A stretch of 64,000 nt of DNA from JBGLNJ01 sp041300525 (GCA_041300525.1 JBGLNJ010000001.1:2232001-2296000), one strand, 5' to 3'; shown: positions 27,291 through 35,558, counted from the first letter of the stretch. Notes: generated by a model from the letters alone, not told the origin. Program-made: numbers and translations.

Positions 27291-28499
27291 ATGACGCCCT
27301 TCCTTCAACTCATTCTCGCACTCATTATCATCATTACCGGCGCCAAGGCGGGCGGGTGGCTGGCGAATCGGCTGCGCCAACCGGCGGTGATGGGCGAGTT
27401 GCTCGCCGGGTTGCTGCTCGGCCCCAGTCTGCTCAATCTGATGGGCTGGCCGATCTTTTCAAATTCCAATGAGCCACATCTGCTGAACGGAACCATTTTC
27501 CAGTTGGCCGACCTGGGTGTGGTGTGCCTGATGTTTCTGGCCGGACTGGAAATGGACGCGCAAGGGATGCGCCGCGCCGGGCGCGTGGCGACGTTCGCCG
27601 GCGTGAGCGGCGTGATTGTGCCTCTTGTGTTGGGCGGCCTGATCGCGCTGCCATTCGGCTACCGTGGACAGTCGGCGGTGTTTATCGGCATCGTCCTGAC
27701 GGCGACGAGCGTCAGCATCAGCGCGCAGACGCTGCTAGAGCTGGGCAGGCTGCGCACTCGCGAAGGGCTGGCGCTCTTGGGCGCGGCCGTGATTGACGAC
27801 GTGCTAGTCATTTTGCTGCTTTCAGTGTTCACGGCGCTGGCCGGTGGCGGGGCCGGCCCGGGCGCGGTCTTGACGGTGTTGCTCAAGATGTTGGCCTACC
27901 TCAGCCTGGCAGTGCTGGCGGGATTCTTTTTGCTCCCACGCCTGGCCGATTGGGTTCATCGCCAGCCGATCAGCGAGGGCCTGGCTGCGTTGGTGCTGGT
28001 GACGGCGCTGGCTTTTGCCTGGTCGGCGGAAATGGTGGGCGGGCTGGCTGCCATCACGGGCGCGTTCGTCGCCGGCGTGGGTTTTGGACGCAGCCGTCTG
28101 CGCGACGAGATCGAGCGCCACATGCACACGATCACGTATGCGTTCCTCGTCCCCATCTTTTTCGTGAGCATCGGCCTCAAGGCCGATGCGAGCGTACTGG
28201 CCGGCCCGGATATTCTGTGTGCCCTGGCGTTGTTGCTGGTCGCCATTCTTTCCAAAGTGATCGGGTGTGGGCTGGGCGCGCGGCTGGGCGGGTTTTCCAA
28301 CCGCGAGTCGCTGCGCGTGGGCGTGGGCATGATCAGTCGGGGCGAAGTGGGGCTGATCGTCGCCGCGGTGGGCGTGGGAGAGGGCTTGATCCAGGCCAAT
28401 GTGTTTTCGGTGGTCACCTTTATCGTGCTGGTCACGACGTTGGTCACGCCGCTGCTCTTGCGGCTGACGTTCTCGAATCAGGAGGCAAGCCGTGCCTAA
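27291..28499 (+). CDS. Kef/CPA2-type cation:proton antiporter
   Basis: 402 residues with about twelve helices and no C-terminal RCK/TrkA-N domain. It shows the CPA2 signatures L-R-Q-P-A-V-M-G-E-L-L-A-G near the start and P-I-F-F-V-S-I-G-L in the second half, plus A-A-V-I-D-D in the ion-binding region. Such antiporters exchange Na+ or K+ for protons and set internal pH. GGAG precedes ATG 27291. The stop overlaps the start of a PII-like gene by eight bases, so a small soluble regulator may replace the missing RCK domain. Confidence 0.9.
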   Translation: MTPFLQLILALIIIITGAKAGGWLANRLRQPAVMGELLAGLLLGPSLLNLMGWPIFSNSNEPHLLNGTIFQLADLGVVCLMFLAGLEMDAQGMRRAGRVATFAGVSGVIVPLVLGGLIALPFGYRGQSAVFIGIVLTATSVSISAQTLLELGRLRTREGLALLGAAVIDDVLVILLLSVFTALAGGGAGPGAVLTVLLKMLAYLSLAVLAGFFLLPRLADWVHRQPISEGLAALVLVTALAFAWSAEMVGGLAAITGAFVAGVGFGRSRLRDEIERHMHTITYAFLVPIFFVSIGLKADASVLAGPDILCALALLLVAILSKVIGCGLGARLGGFSNRESLRVGVGMISRGEVGLIVAAVGVGEGLIQANVFSVVTFIVLVTTLVTPLLLRLTFSNQEASRA

Positions 28500-28860
28500 T
28501 CTAGTCGTCGTTGTGATGCCGGATATTGAAAAGTGCCATGCGGTGCTGGACGCCTGGGAAGAGCGCGGGGTGTCCGGCGTGACGATCCTGGAAAGCCTGG
28601 GAATGCACACGCTGCAACAGGTGCGCGCCCGGCGTGATGATTTTCCGTTGCTGCCTTCGCTGCGCCACTTGCTGGAAGGCGAAGAGTATCATCATCGGAC
28701 GGCCTTTGTCGTGGTGGACGACGATTTCGACCTGGACGGATTGATTGAGGCGACCGAGCGCGCGGTGGGCGGCGATTTCGACGCGCCCAACAGCGGCCTC
28801 CTGTTCGTCGTGCCGGTGACACGTGCACTGGGGATGCGTCCGTATTGGAAAAGAAGATAA
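28492..28860 (+). CDS. PII-like (GlnB-fold) small protein coupled to the antiporter
   Basis: 122 residues from GTG 28492, with AGGAGG inside the end of the antiporter gene. The N-terminal V-V-V-V-M-P-D-I-E-K-C-H-A-V-L-D-A-W and G-V-S-G-V-T-I-L-E-S-L-G resemble the first beta-alpha-beta unit of PII/GlnB-like proteins, including the position where the T-loop would start. A canonical uridylylation Tyr is not seen. PII-like proteins bind nucleotides and often control a cotranscribed transporter. Control of the Kef-type antiporter is an inference from the eight-base gene overlap. Confidence 0.65.
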   Translation: MPNLVVVVMPDIEKCHAVLDAWEERGVSGVTILESLGMHTLQQVRARRDDFPLLPSLRHLLEGEEYHHRTAFVVVDDDFDLDGLIEATERAVGGDFDAPNSGLLFVVPVTRALGMRPYWKRR

Positions 28861-28865
28861 CTCTT

Positions 28866-28886
28866 GCGAAGGTTTTAGACCTTCGC
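28866..28886. repeat. Inverted repeat GCGAAGGT / ACCTTCGC
   Basis: Eight-bp stem with a five-base loop between the convergent PII-like and PIG-L genes, containing the words AGGTT and AGACCT also found in the palindromes at 32404 and 57625. It may act as a weak two-way terminator. Confidence 0.7.
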
Positions 28887-29669
28887 GCGGGTCAGAGGAT
28901 TGCGCCACAATCGCTCCGCGGGTTGGCCGCCTCCGACGACCTCCGCGTAAGCGCGCACCCGCGCGGTCATCTCGGCTTCGTCGGCAAAGAACGATGAGAT
29001 TTGGCTGCGATAGCACGCAATCGCAGCGACCTTGACCGCCAGCGATGCCGCGTCCAATTGCACTAACTCTGATTCGAGTGGATCTTGGCCTAGCGCCGCT
29101 GTCACCTCATCCGGCTGTTCCGCGTAAGGATAATCCTCATAGTACGCGGTCTGTATCCTGCGTCCTGCACCTTGCATCTTGCGCCACTGTTCTCCCGCTG
29201 CCCGGACGATCTGATGATCTACGTGATGCCCGGCGGTTAGTGGCAGAATCACCGTCGCGTCACGCGGCACGCGCAGTCGCACGAGTGCTCGAACGATCTC
29301 GTCAATCAATGGCAGTTCGACTTGAGCCACGGTTCCAAAGATCGCAGCGCGCGTGGGGTACAGCGGCGCGCCCATCCGTCCCATTCGGTAGACGCAATCG
29401 GGGAAAGGCAGGTGCGTGACTCGCGCGCCCAGAATTCCCAGCGCGGCGCGGTCTTCGGCGCGGCGACCGGCGGAGGGATTGAGCCCCAGTCCCCAGCGCG
29501 TATAGAGTTCCTGGACAAATGGCGACGCAGTGGCATGCTTCGCAGCGGGCGCGTCTCCGGCAAAGACCGTCACCACGCGCACGACTTGCCCGGCGCGGAC
29601 AAGCTGCGTGATCTGCCCGCCGCACGAAAGCACGGCGTCGTCGAGGTGCGGGGCAAGGTAGAGGCGCAT
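28875..29669 (-). CDS. PIG-L / LmbE family deacetylase
   Basis: 264 residues. The zinc-binding signature P-H-L-D-D-A lies at residues 7-12 and the third ligand in G-H-H-V-D-H-Q at about 165. The family removes acetyl groups from N-acetylglucosamine-containing lipids, mycothiol or bacillithiol precursors and other sugars. The ATG at 29669 has no ribosome site; a heptamer array starts one base upstream, so the native leader seems replaced. A second heptamer array (29156-29183) is translated inside the gene near residues 162-172 as W-R-K-M-Q-G-A-G-R-R-I. Confidence 0.8.
   Translation of the reverse strand: MRLYLAPHLDDAVLSCGGQITQLVRAGQVVRVVTVFAGDAPAAKHATASPFVQELYTRWGLGLNPSAGRRAEDRAALGILGARVTHLPFPDCVYRMGRMGAPLYPTRAAIFGTVAQVELPLIDEIVRALVRLRVPRDATVILPLTAGHHVDHQIVRAAGEQWRKMQGAGRRIQTAYYEDYPYAEQPDEVTAALGQDPLESELVQLDAASLAVKVAAIACYRSQISSFFADEAEMTARVRAYAEVVGGGQPAERLWRNPLTRAKV
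29156..29183. repeat. Heptamer array TCCTGCA, inside PIG-L gene
   Basis: Units TCCTGCG, TCCTGCA, CCTTGCA, TCTTGCG, the reverse complement of the TGCAAGA-type array at 1337, translated in frame. Confidence 0.8.
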
Positions 29670-29670
29670 G

Positions 29671-29698
29671 GAATATCGAGTGACGAATGTCGAATGAC
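29671..29698. repeat. Heptamer array GAATGAC abutting a start codon
   Basis: Units GAATATC, GAGTGAC, GAATGTC, GAATGAC, one base upstream of the PIG-L start on the minus strand. Same unit as the large array at 49371. Confidence 0.8.
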
Positions 29699-29805
29699 AA
29701 AACTGGGGCGTTACGGTTTGCGTTCGAGCCTGGCTTCGACGTGAGCTCAGCCGAACGGCCCGGTTGCCGATCTTGATGAGCGCCAGCCCAATGCCTTCGA
29801 GCGGT

Positions 29806-30624
29806 TTAGCCAGTTGGCACGATTTCGCCCGACACGCCGGCGCCGATGGCTTGGGCCTCCAACAAGGTTGCGCTCTCTCGGTACGTTTGGCCGAACAGTG
29901 CGGCGCTAATCAGTGAGAGATAGAAAATCGTCGGCGCCATCAAGAAGGGAATGACGAAACATAGAATCACGGTAGTGTAAGCCAGAGTGAGAGCGTAATA
30001 CAAAATGGCTGCCAGTCCCATGATGACGACCCAGCCGACAAAGTAGCCCATCTTGTTGACCCGCAGGAACGGCCACCATTCGCGGACGCGAAAGGCCGCG
30101 CTGACCTTGTCTTGGGCCACAAAGTGGCTGGTAGCCACCGGCAGAGGAATTGCGCCCAGGACGAGCAGGAGCGAGCCGACGAACATTGAGATCATCATGA
30201 TCGCAAAACTGCCAAAGATTGCCAGCATGGCCAGTCCGGGCAATGTGGACGACGCATGACCTCTGCCGCCGGCGCTCATCAGAATCGGCATGGCAAAGCT
30301 GGTGATCACGTACAGGCCCCATCCGCCGATCCAGACCAGCCCGGCGGGTAGCAAGTAGACCAGGTTGATGGACATCACCTGCAGGCCATCCGTCGCCAGC
30401 TTGCCCCAATCGTCCCAGGCGGGCAGGGCGGGTTCGCGCCCTTCGATGGCCTGGCGCATCACGCGGAGAGTGTAACCGGAAATGAATAGCATCGGCACGA
30501 GGGGCAGCAGGGAGTTGGCAAACGTGAGCGCCGCCCCGATGATAAAGTTGTTTTTCCAGTTGCTTCCCTGGAACGGGAACTTGAGCAACGCTTTTAGTGA
30601 CGGGGTCCCGATTGTGTCTGTCAT
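29806..30624 (-). CDS. DUF4013 family membrane protein
   Basis: 272 residues with about six membrane helices. G-A-A-L-T-F-A-N-S-L-L-P-L-V-P and G-Y-T-L-R-V-M-R near the N-terminus fit DUF4013 proteins, which are widespread in Chloroflexota and Archaea and have no assigned role. GGAGG lies eight bases before ATG 30624; a longer upstream frame lacks support. It follows a TPR/PD40 surface protein gene on the same strand. Confidence 0.7.
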   Translation of the reverse strand: MTDTIGTPSLKALLKFPFQGSNWKNNFIIGAALTFANSLLPLVPMLFISGYTLRVMRQAIEGREPALPAWDDWGKLATDGLQVMSINLVYLLPAGLVWIGGWGLYVITSFAMPILMSAGGRGHASSTLPGLAMLAIFGSFAIMMISMFVGSLLLVLGAIPLPVATSHFVAQDKVSAAFRVREWWPFLRVNKMGYFVGWVVIMGLAAILYYALTLAYTTVILCFVIPFLMAPTIFYLSLISAALFGQTYRESATLLEAQAIGAGVSGEIVPTG

Positions 30625-30659
30625 AGTGAGCCTCCGATGCGAGTGTTTGATATTTGTCG

Positions 30660-31913
30660 TTACGGCATCCACGAAAGCCGCTGGTCTTGCCACGACGGCG
30701 CGCGCGGCCCCAGGTCGAGCAACTTGCGCGGGTCGCTCCCATCCGGACTCATCAGGAACAGTCCCCAGTTTCCACCCCGGTTGGATATGAAAGCGATACT
30801 GCTGCCGTCCGGCGCCCACGTGGGTAAGCCGTTGGCCGAGTTGTCGGTCGTCAACTGGCGCACCGAACCTGCCGTCGTCACGTTATAGATTTCCCAGTTG
30901 CCGCTGTGGTTGGACATGTAGGCAATGTTTTGCCCATCGGACGACCAGGCCAGCGCAATGTCGTTGCGGTCGGCCGTCAGCTTGACCGGCGCGGTGCCGG
31001 GTTGATCGGGGTGAGCAACAAAGATGCCGCACACGCCGCCCGCGCCGCAGCCCGTGTAGGCCAGGGCGCCATTGGAACTCCACGCCGGCCCCCAACCGGC
31101 TGCGACGACTTTGGGTTGATCGGGCGCATCCAGTGAGATGATATATGTGCGCCATGCGTCGCTGCTATCCTTGCCGGAATAGGCGAGGCGCTTGCCGTCG
31201 GGCGACCAGGTAGGCCAGGCAGCCGTCGAATCTCGGACGAGGGTCGTGTCCGTGTTCGTGGCATAGTTGTAGATATTGATGCCGATGGCGGGCGAGCGGT
31301 ACGCAATCGCCGGGGCGTTGGGCTGCAACGCCGGCTGCTCGCCGCCGGTGATGACCTTGTCGAAGCGCTGAGTGCTGGCATTCAACAAAAAGATTTCATA
31401 CTTGCCCGTCGTGATGTTAAAGCTGGGATAGGCCAACCGTCCAGTGGGCAAGCCGGTGAGCGGAACCGGCGTGCCGGCGATGACGACTGTGCCGGTGATG
31501 GGCGTGGGCGTGGCGGACAGACACTTTTGGTTCGTATCCGTCAATTTAGCTTGAAGGCCGGCCCCCGCTCCGAACTTGAGCGTGTCGCTGTAGATTTGTA
31601 CCGCCGGGCAATAGTCTTGCTGCTTGACGTACTGGTCGCCGTAACTGACATACGCTTCGATCAACCGCTTGCCCGTGTCCCGATAGCCTGGCGCCAGGGT
31701 GTACAACTCGGTGAAACGCTCGATGGCCTTTTGCCAGTTCACCCCCCAATAGCCGCTGGCTGTGATGTACATGGCGGCCAGTTGCCGCTGGGACGCCGCA
31801 TTTGGATCGAGCGGGCGCAGCTCGGCGGCTTGATCCAGATAAAAGATGCCTTCTTCCAGCCGGTTTTCGGACAGCAGTTTCATGCCATTGTTATAGCGCG
31901 CGTTGAATAGCAT
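30660..31913 (-). CDS. TPR and PD40 (TolB-like) repeat protein, probably 5' truncated
   Basis: 417 residues. The N-terminal part has helical TPR-like repeats (F-N-A-R-Y-N-N-G-M-K-L-L, then A-A-E-L-R-P-L-D-P-N). From about residue 160 there are PD40 propeller blades, with A-A-W-P-T-W-S-P-D-G-K-R-L-A-Y and two later copies ending in S-P-D-G or A-P-D-G. Relatives start with a membrane helix or kinase domain. Here no ribosome site precedes ATG 31913 and the in-frame sequence upstream soon meets a stop, right at the border with the divergent gene at 31920. Likely cut at its 5' end. Confidence 0.65.
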   Translation of the reverse strand: MLFNARYNNGMKLLSENRLEEGIFYLDQAAELRPLDPNAASQRQLAAMYITASGYWGVNWQKAIERFTELYTLAPGYRDTGKRLIEAYVSYGDQYVKQQDYCPAVQIYSDTLKFGAGAGLQAKLTDTNQKCLSATPTPITGTVVIAGTPVPLTGLPTGRLAYPSFNITTGKYEIFLLNASTQRFDKVITGGEQPALQPNAPAIAYRSPAIGINIYNYATNTDTTLVRDSTAAWPTWSPDGKRLAYSGKDSSDAWRTYIISLDAPDQPKVVAAGWGPAWSSNGALAYTGCGAGGVCGIFVAHPDQPGTAPVKLTADRNDIALAWSSDGQNIAYMSNHSGNWEIYNVTTAGSVRQLTTDNSANGLPTWAPDGSSIAFISNRGGNWGLFLMSPDGSDPRKLLDLGPRAPSWQDQRLSWMP

Positions 31914-31919
31914 GTCCGG

Positions 31920-32411
31920 GTGGCGTCATCGGCCTGCAATGGGCTGGCCGCATGGGCGACTTCGCCTAACGTTTCCCCCTCCCTGCAAAGCGAGGGGCGA
32001 CTCACCGGCGACTACTTGGCGTGGAACTATGTCATACCCGAATCGCGCGTCGAGATGTTGTTCCGGTTGATGATCGCCACCATGCGGCACCGCCTGTATG
32101 ATAACGACGGGCTGGGCAAGCAGTGCTTTGTCGCCTATTACGAATTGACGATGTACAAGTACCTGCTTGGCGGACAGGCCGACCCGACGCTGATCCATCA
32201 ACTGCGGGATATTGTCGCTCGCGTGAACAATCATTCACTGACGCTGCTGGAAGACATGTTGGATTTCACACTGCGTGAAAACATCTACGACGCAAAGCGG
32301 GTCAATGATCGCGCGGCGGACTGGGCCGGTCGCGTCAATCTGTTTGACATGCAGACGCTGGCAGAGCTTTTAAATTGGAGAGCGCAAATAGCGCAAGCTG
32401 CGCAGACCTGA
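31920..32411 (+). CDS. Uncharacterised helical protein, 5' end doubtful
   Basis: 163 residues from GTG 31920, without a ribosome site. From about residue 33 the protein is regular (W-N-Y-V-I-P-E-S-R-V-E-M-L-F-R-L-M) and mostly helical, with a block rich in Asp, Arg and Leu. The first 30 residues are encoded by a CCCTCCCTGC-type repeat and look artificial. The start is six bases from the truncated TPR/PD40 gene on the other strand, so both genes probably lost their 5' ends in one event. No family recognised. Confidence 0.5.
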   Translation: MASSACNGLAAWATSPNVSPSLQSEGRLTGDYLAWNYVIPESRVEMLFRLMIATMRHRLYDNDGLGKQCFVAYYELTMYKYLLGGQADPTLIHQLRDIVARVNNHSLTLLEDMLDFTLRENIYDAKRVNDRAADWAGRVNLFDMQTLAELLNWRAQIAQAAQT

Positions 32412-32436
32412 CAGGTTCTGCAAACCTGTCAGGTCT
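32404..32436. repeat. Perfect 14-bp inverted repeat AGACCTGACAGGTT
   Basis: Arms 32404-32417 and 32423-32436 with a five-base loop, spanning the stop codon of the upstream gene. Related to the palindromes at 28866 and 57625 by the AGACCT and AGGTT ends. Confidence 0.9.
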
Positions 32437-32449
32437 CAAGGAGGCAACC

Positions 32450-33322
32450 ATGCTGCCGTGGAACAAGCTGTCCAAGGATTTGCAAAAGGCCATCCTGGCT
32501 ATGATTGTCATGGGCGGGGGGACCATCGCCTGCGGGCGTGTCGGGCCGATGGTGTGCGATCCGCCACCGCCGCCGACCGCTGGCGCGACGAGCCTGCCGA
32601 CCGGCATGCCGCTCAGGACACCCATGATTTGCGACCCTGCTCCGCCGCCAACACGGACCGCCACGCCCAGGCCGATCATGACGCCGATGATCTGCGACGT
32701 ACCGCCGAGACCTGCCATCACGCCGACGGCTGTGCGCCAGCGGCACTTTCAGGCGCGCAAATTCGAAATGTCCTCCGATTCGACGCTGACAGGCGCGGGA
32801 GCGCGCGGCACGGTCGTTGACGCGCGCGGCCAGCCGCTCGCCGGGTTGAAGGTGATGGCGCAAGACCCTAACTCTGATTTGCGGTTCGTCGGCGTGACTG
32901 ATCCCAATGGCGCGTTCATGCTGCTCATTCTAAAGCCGGGCGACTATTTGCTGATGGTCGAAGGCGACCACAGCAACGGAGTGCGGCTGAATCTCAAGCA
33001 GCACGATCTGGTGATCATGGAATGGGTCGAGATCGCGGGCCAGTCGCAACTCCTCTTGCCCCTCGCCGAAATCCGGGCAGTTGATATCACCTGGCACGAC
33101 GGCTTGACGTTTGGCGCGGAGGCTCCCTGGCCCAACGCCCGCTACCGCTGGAGCGCATCGGGCGGGACGCTGGTTGAGAATGGTGAACGCGTGACCTGGC
33201 AGCCGCCCGTCGAGCCGGGCCGCTATTTACTGCAAGTCGTCGCGGATTGGGGACAGACCGGGCTGGCCGTGGATGCGCTGACGCTGATCGTCGAGGAAGA
33301 TGGGAGTGTGACGGTGGGTTGA
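32450..33322 (+). CDS. Surface protein with M-x-C-D-P repeats and carboxypeptidase-regulatory-like domain
   Basis: 290 residues, AAGGAGG before ATG 32450. A hydrophobic segment at 13-28 precedes three copies of a Pro-rich motif (M-V-C-D-P, M-I-C-D-P, M-I-C-D-V; Cys36, Cys61, Cys82). The middle (about 112-170) is a carboxypeptidase-regulatory-like beta sandwich (G-A-R-G-T-V-V-D-A-R-G-Q-P-L-A-G). The C-terminus is a further beta domain with Y-R-W-S-A-S-G-G. Probably exported and membrane attached. The spaced cysteines within polyproline are unusual and could bind metal or form crosslinks. Confidence 0.65.
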   Translation: MLPWNKLSKDLQKAILAMIVMGGGTIACGRVGPMVCDPPPPPTAGATSLPTGMPLRTPMICDPAPPPTRTATPRPIMTPMICDVPPRPAITPTAVRQRHFQARKFEMSSDSTLTGAGARGTVVDARGQPLAGLKVMAQDPNSDLRFVGVTDPNGAFMLLILKPGDYLLMVEGDHSNGVRLNLKQHDLVIMEWVEIAGQSQLLLPLAEIRAVDITWHDGLTFGAEAPWPNARYRWSASGGTLVENGERVTWQPPVEPGRYLLQVVADWGQTGLAVDALTLIVEEDGSVTVG

Positions 33323-33567
33323 GGGATTCCAGGAATTAGATTGTCCCATCATATGTTCGCGGCAGATTCATAACCCGCCGCCCAACCGCCGAGTCACGGA
33401 CTCGACGCGAGCAGTTGGGATGATCGCTTTCCTGGAAACGCCAAACACGCTTCTCGCACTGTCCTTGTCATCCCATACGACACACAAAACAAAAGCGGCG
33501 CACTGCTTTGTCCCGGGTCCGCCGCTGCGCGGCGGCGGGCTATTCCAGGTGCACGGGCAGAATGAAA

Positions 33568-33600
33568 AACTCTCCGGACACAGCTGTCGCCCGGAGAGTT
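33568..33600 (-). terminator. Terminator for the DUF2442 side
   Basis: Stem AACTCTCCGG / CCGGAGAGTT with a 13-base loop. On the minus strand it is followed by TTTTTCATT, so it ends transcription arriving from the DUF4160/DUF2442 genes. Confidence 0.7.
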
Positions 33601-33663
33601 GTGAATTGCGCGCTGCGTATTGCACTGTGTGCTCTGTACAACTCGATACGCAGTACGCATGAG
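33601..33663. repeat. Heptamer array GCGTATT / GCAGTAC
   Basis: About nine 7-nt units (GTGAATT, GCGCGCT, GCGTATT, GCACTGT, GTGCTCT, GTACAAC, TCGATAC, GCAGTAC, GCATGAG) whose second half partly complements the first. Directly adjoins the terminator. Confidence 0.65.
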
Positions 33664-33839
33664 CCGCGCTGCCGATACATTGACAGCCGAATCGCGGAAC
33701 TGCATCCAGACGTTGCGCTCGCTGGGCGCAACGGTTCCCATGCGCCCACACGCGGCGCGCAAAAACAACGTATCCGATGACCGCACTGCCTGCATCGGCT
33801 TGACCATTGTCCCTGGCGCATCCGCATCACGCAACAATC

Positions 33840-34124
33840 TTACACCGCCTCGGCAACGGCGCTTTCAAAATCCGGCAAGGGTTCGCCCGACACGAGCGCA
33901 TACAACACATCGGGGTCAAGGTCAGCCTGGTTCGGCCATTCGACCGTTCCCGTCTCGGGATTGGCGCGTGCCTGCATAAAGAACGCGCGCGCTGCCAGCG
34001 GCGCGAACACGCCGGAAAACTCGACCAGGCGAGAGACATCCACCACGCCTTCCACGCCGTCCTCAAAGCCAAGGCGCAAGCAATAGCCATCCAACGGTTG
34101 AACGCACACAATATCCTTGAGCAT
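33840..34124 (-). CDS. DUF2442 domain protein
   Basis: 94 residues from ATG 34124, with GGAG nine bases upstream; a GTG nine bases earlier would overlap the DUF4160 stop. The sequence (L-R-L-G-F-E-D-G-V-E-G-V-V-D-V, then V-E-W-P-N-Q-A-D-L-D-P-D-V-L-Y) is typical of DUF2442. This domain is often paired with DUF4160 and treated as a candidate toxin-antitoxin partner. Here the two genes are adjacent and almost touching. Which protein would be toxic is not known from the sequence. Confidence 0.8.
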   Translation of the reverse strand: MLKDIVCVQPLDGYCLRLGFEDGVEGVVDVSRLVEFSGVFAPLAARAFFMQARANPETGTVEWPNQADLDPDVLYALVSGEPLPDFESAVAEAV

Positions 34125-34129
34125 GACCC

Positions 34130-34390
34130 TCACTCCAAAGGTTCAATCTTGACCAACGGCGCTTGTCGCCGCGCCAATTCCCAATCGTGCCATAGCTCCG
34201 GCTGGTGAAGCGTTGCCCATTCCACGACCAGCCCGAACACCCTGGGCGGCAAGCGCCCTTGCAACAAGCCGAACGCCTGAATAGCGACCAGTGCCTTGTG
34301 ACCGCCATACCGCGCGTGAAAGTGAGGCGGCAGATGGTCGTTATAGTTCATGGTGATGACGATTCCCAAAAAGCGGCAGATTTCTGGCAT
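34130..34390 (-). CDS. DUF4160 domain protein
   Basis: 86 residues, full length for the family. M-P-E-I-C-R-F-L-G-I-V-I-T-M and H-L-P-P-H-F-H-A-R-Y-G-G are the DUF4160 hallmarks, with two His residues flanking Phe that could bind metal. GAGG precedes ATG 34390. It is the promoter-proximal member of the DUF4160-DUF2442 pair. Such pairs resemble small two-gene toxin-antitoxin or regulatory modules; experimental data are lacking for most. Confidence 0.8.
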   Translation of the reverse strand: MPEICRFLGIVITMNYNDHLPPHFHARYGGHKALVAIQAFGLLQGRLPPRVFGLVVEWATLHQPELWHDWELARRQAPLVKIEPLE

Positions 34391-34488
34391 GGCATCACCT
34401 CTCGAGGGTTCTGCGTAGAATAGGGCCCCGTACCCGTTGCCTGCCGGTAGGCAAGAGGCTACGCTTCGCATACCTCTCCGACAGCCTG

Positions 34489-34956
34489 CTAGTCTACCTG
34501 CTCTACCAGGTAATTCTGGATGCCCATCTGCTTGATCTGGTCGAGCTGCGCCTCGATCCAATCAATGTGCGCCTCTTCGTCCTTGAGGATGGATTCGAGC
34601 AACTCACGGGTTCCGTTGTCGCCGACCTCGACCGCCAAACGGATGCCTTCGTTATACGCCTTGACAGCGCCATCCTCGGCAGCCCAGTCATTCTTGATCT
34701 GAGCTTCGACTTCAGGCCCAATGTTGATCTTGTTCAGATTGCTCACGACGGGCTTGCCCTCGAGAAAGATGACGCGCCCAATGAGCTTTTCGGCATGCTT
34801 CATTTCGTCAACAGCGCGTTTCTCGACCGCCTTGTGGAGACGCTCGTATCCCCAATTTGCGCACATCTCGGAATGAACCATGTATTGGCTGATGGCAGTC
34901 AACTCATCAGCAAGAAGAGCGTTCAACCTTTCGATGATTTTCTCGTTGCCTTTCAT
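34489..34956 (-). CDS. bfr: Bacterioferritin
   Basis: 155 residues, standard length. All diiron-centre ligands are at canonical positions (Glu18, Glu51, His54, Glu94, Glu127, His130), and Met52 is present as the haem ligand. The protein forms 24-subunit shells that store iron and remove peroxide. AAAGGAG in the end of the YbaK gene precedes ATG 34956, and the two genes overlap as ATGA. A short TTGCC hairpin follows downstream at 34437-34453. Fully intact. Confidence 0.95.
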   Translation of the reverse strand: MKGNEKIIERLNALLADELTAISQYMVHSEMCANWGYERLHKAVEKRAVDEMKHAEKLIGRVIFLEGKPVVSNLNKINIGPEVEAQIKNDWAAEDGAVKAYNEGIRLAVEVGDNGTRELLESILKDEEAHIDWIEAQLDQIKQMGIQNYLVEQVD

Positions 34957-35558
34957 GATCTATTTTCTCCTTTGAATTCGAGTCCTCCGAGAGGACAGCT
35001 TTGAACGAGACGCTTGATGCTCGTCAAGCACGACGTCTCCACGTGTGCCGGGCCGCTTGTCACCCTCAACTTTCCGGTAGCACTGGCCGGCTTTTGTCCG
35101 TTAGATTGACTACCTGGGCGCGACAGGCTTGCAAAGTATTCCGGCGTGATCAAAATCTCCTCGCCCCACTGCCCGGCGCCAACGCCAAGCACTGGCTCAT
35201 TCAGCAGCGACTGGTCAAGCAAAGACCGGAACCCATCGGGTTGCCAATGGAATGGCGGAATCGAGCCAATCTCGTATCCGGTGGTGGCCTTGACCGTCTC
35301 AGGGCTGGCCATCCGAATATTGCGTGACCCCAGAACCTTCTTGAGCTGGCCCGATACAGCGCTCTGATCACCTCCGAGCATGACGAGCACCCGTTCTCCC
35401 TGATCGGTCTCAAAGATCAGTGTTTTGACCATCTGATGCTCACGGAAACCGAGCGCGCGCGCCACGGAGGCAGCCCCCTTTTCGGTGGTCACCGGAAAAG
35501 TGCGGCGTTCGTAGGGAATATCGAGTTGATCCAGGTAAGAGTGGGCAGCAAGGTTCAT
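34953..35558 (-). CDS. YbaK/EbsC family aminoacyl-tRNA deacylase
   Basis: 201 residues from ATG 35558; an upstream TTG frame is possible. P-V-T-T-E-K-G-A-A-S-V-A-R-A-L-G, V-K-T-L-I-F-E and the Lys of Q-L-K-K-V-L-G match YbaK proteins, which hydrolyse mischarged Cys-tRNAPro or related species. Usual length is about 160 residues. The last 35 or so (after G-Q-K-P) look like read-through into the spacer containing the bfr ribosome site. With two ProRS genes in this window, a tRNAPro-proofreading factor is a notable neighbour, but linkage is loose (23 kb). Confidence 0.8.
   Translation of the reverse strand: MNLAAHSYLDQLDIPYERRTFPVTTEKGAASVARALGFREHQMVKTLIFETDQGERVLVMLGGDQSAVSGQLKKVLGSRNIRMASPETVKATTGYEIGSIPPFHWQPDGFRSLLDQSLLNEPVLGVGAGQWGEEILITPEYFASLSRPGSQSNGQKPASATGKLRVTSGPAHVETSCLTSIKRLVQSCPLGGLEFKGENRS

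Larger units (their letters stand above)
33323..33839. other. Spacer with terminator, heptamer array and an unassigned remnant
   Basis: About 515 bases without a recognisable gene. It contains a G/C-rich palindrome near 33520-33537, the minus-strand terminator at 33568-33600, the heptamer array at 33601-33663, and a minus-strand open stretch at 33665-33830 with W-M-Q-F-R-D-S-A-V-N-V-S that may be a worn SH3-like domain. No start codon or ribosome site supports it. Confidence 0.5.

Noticed and set aside
33665..33830. Minus-strand coding remnant resembling an SH3-like domain
   Set aside because: Only a dozen residues look suggestive; no start, ribosome site or continuing homology.
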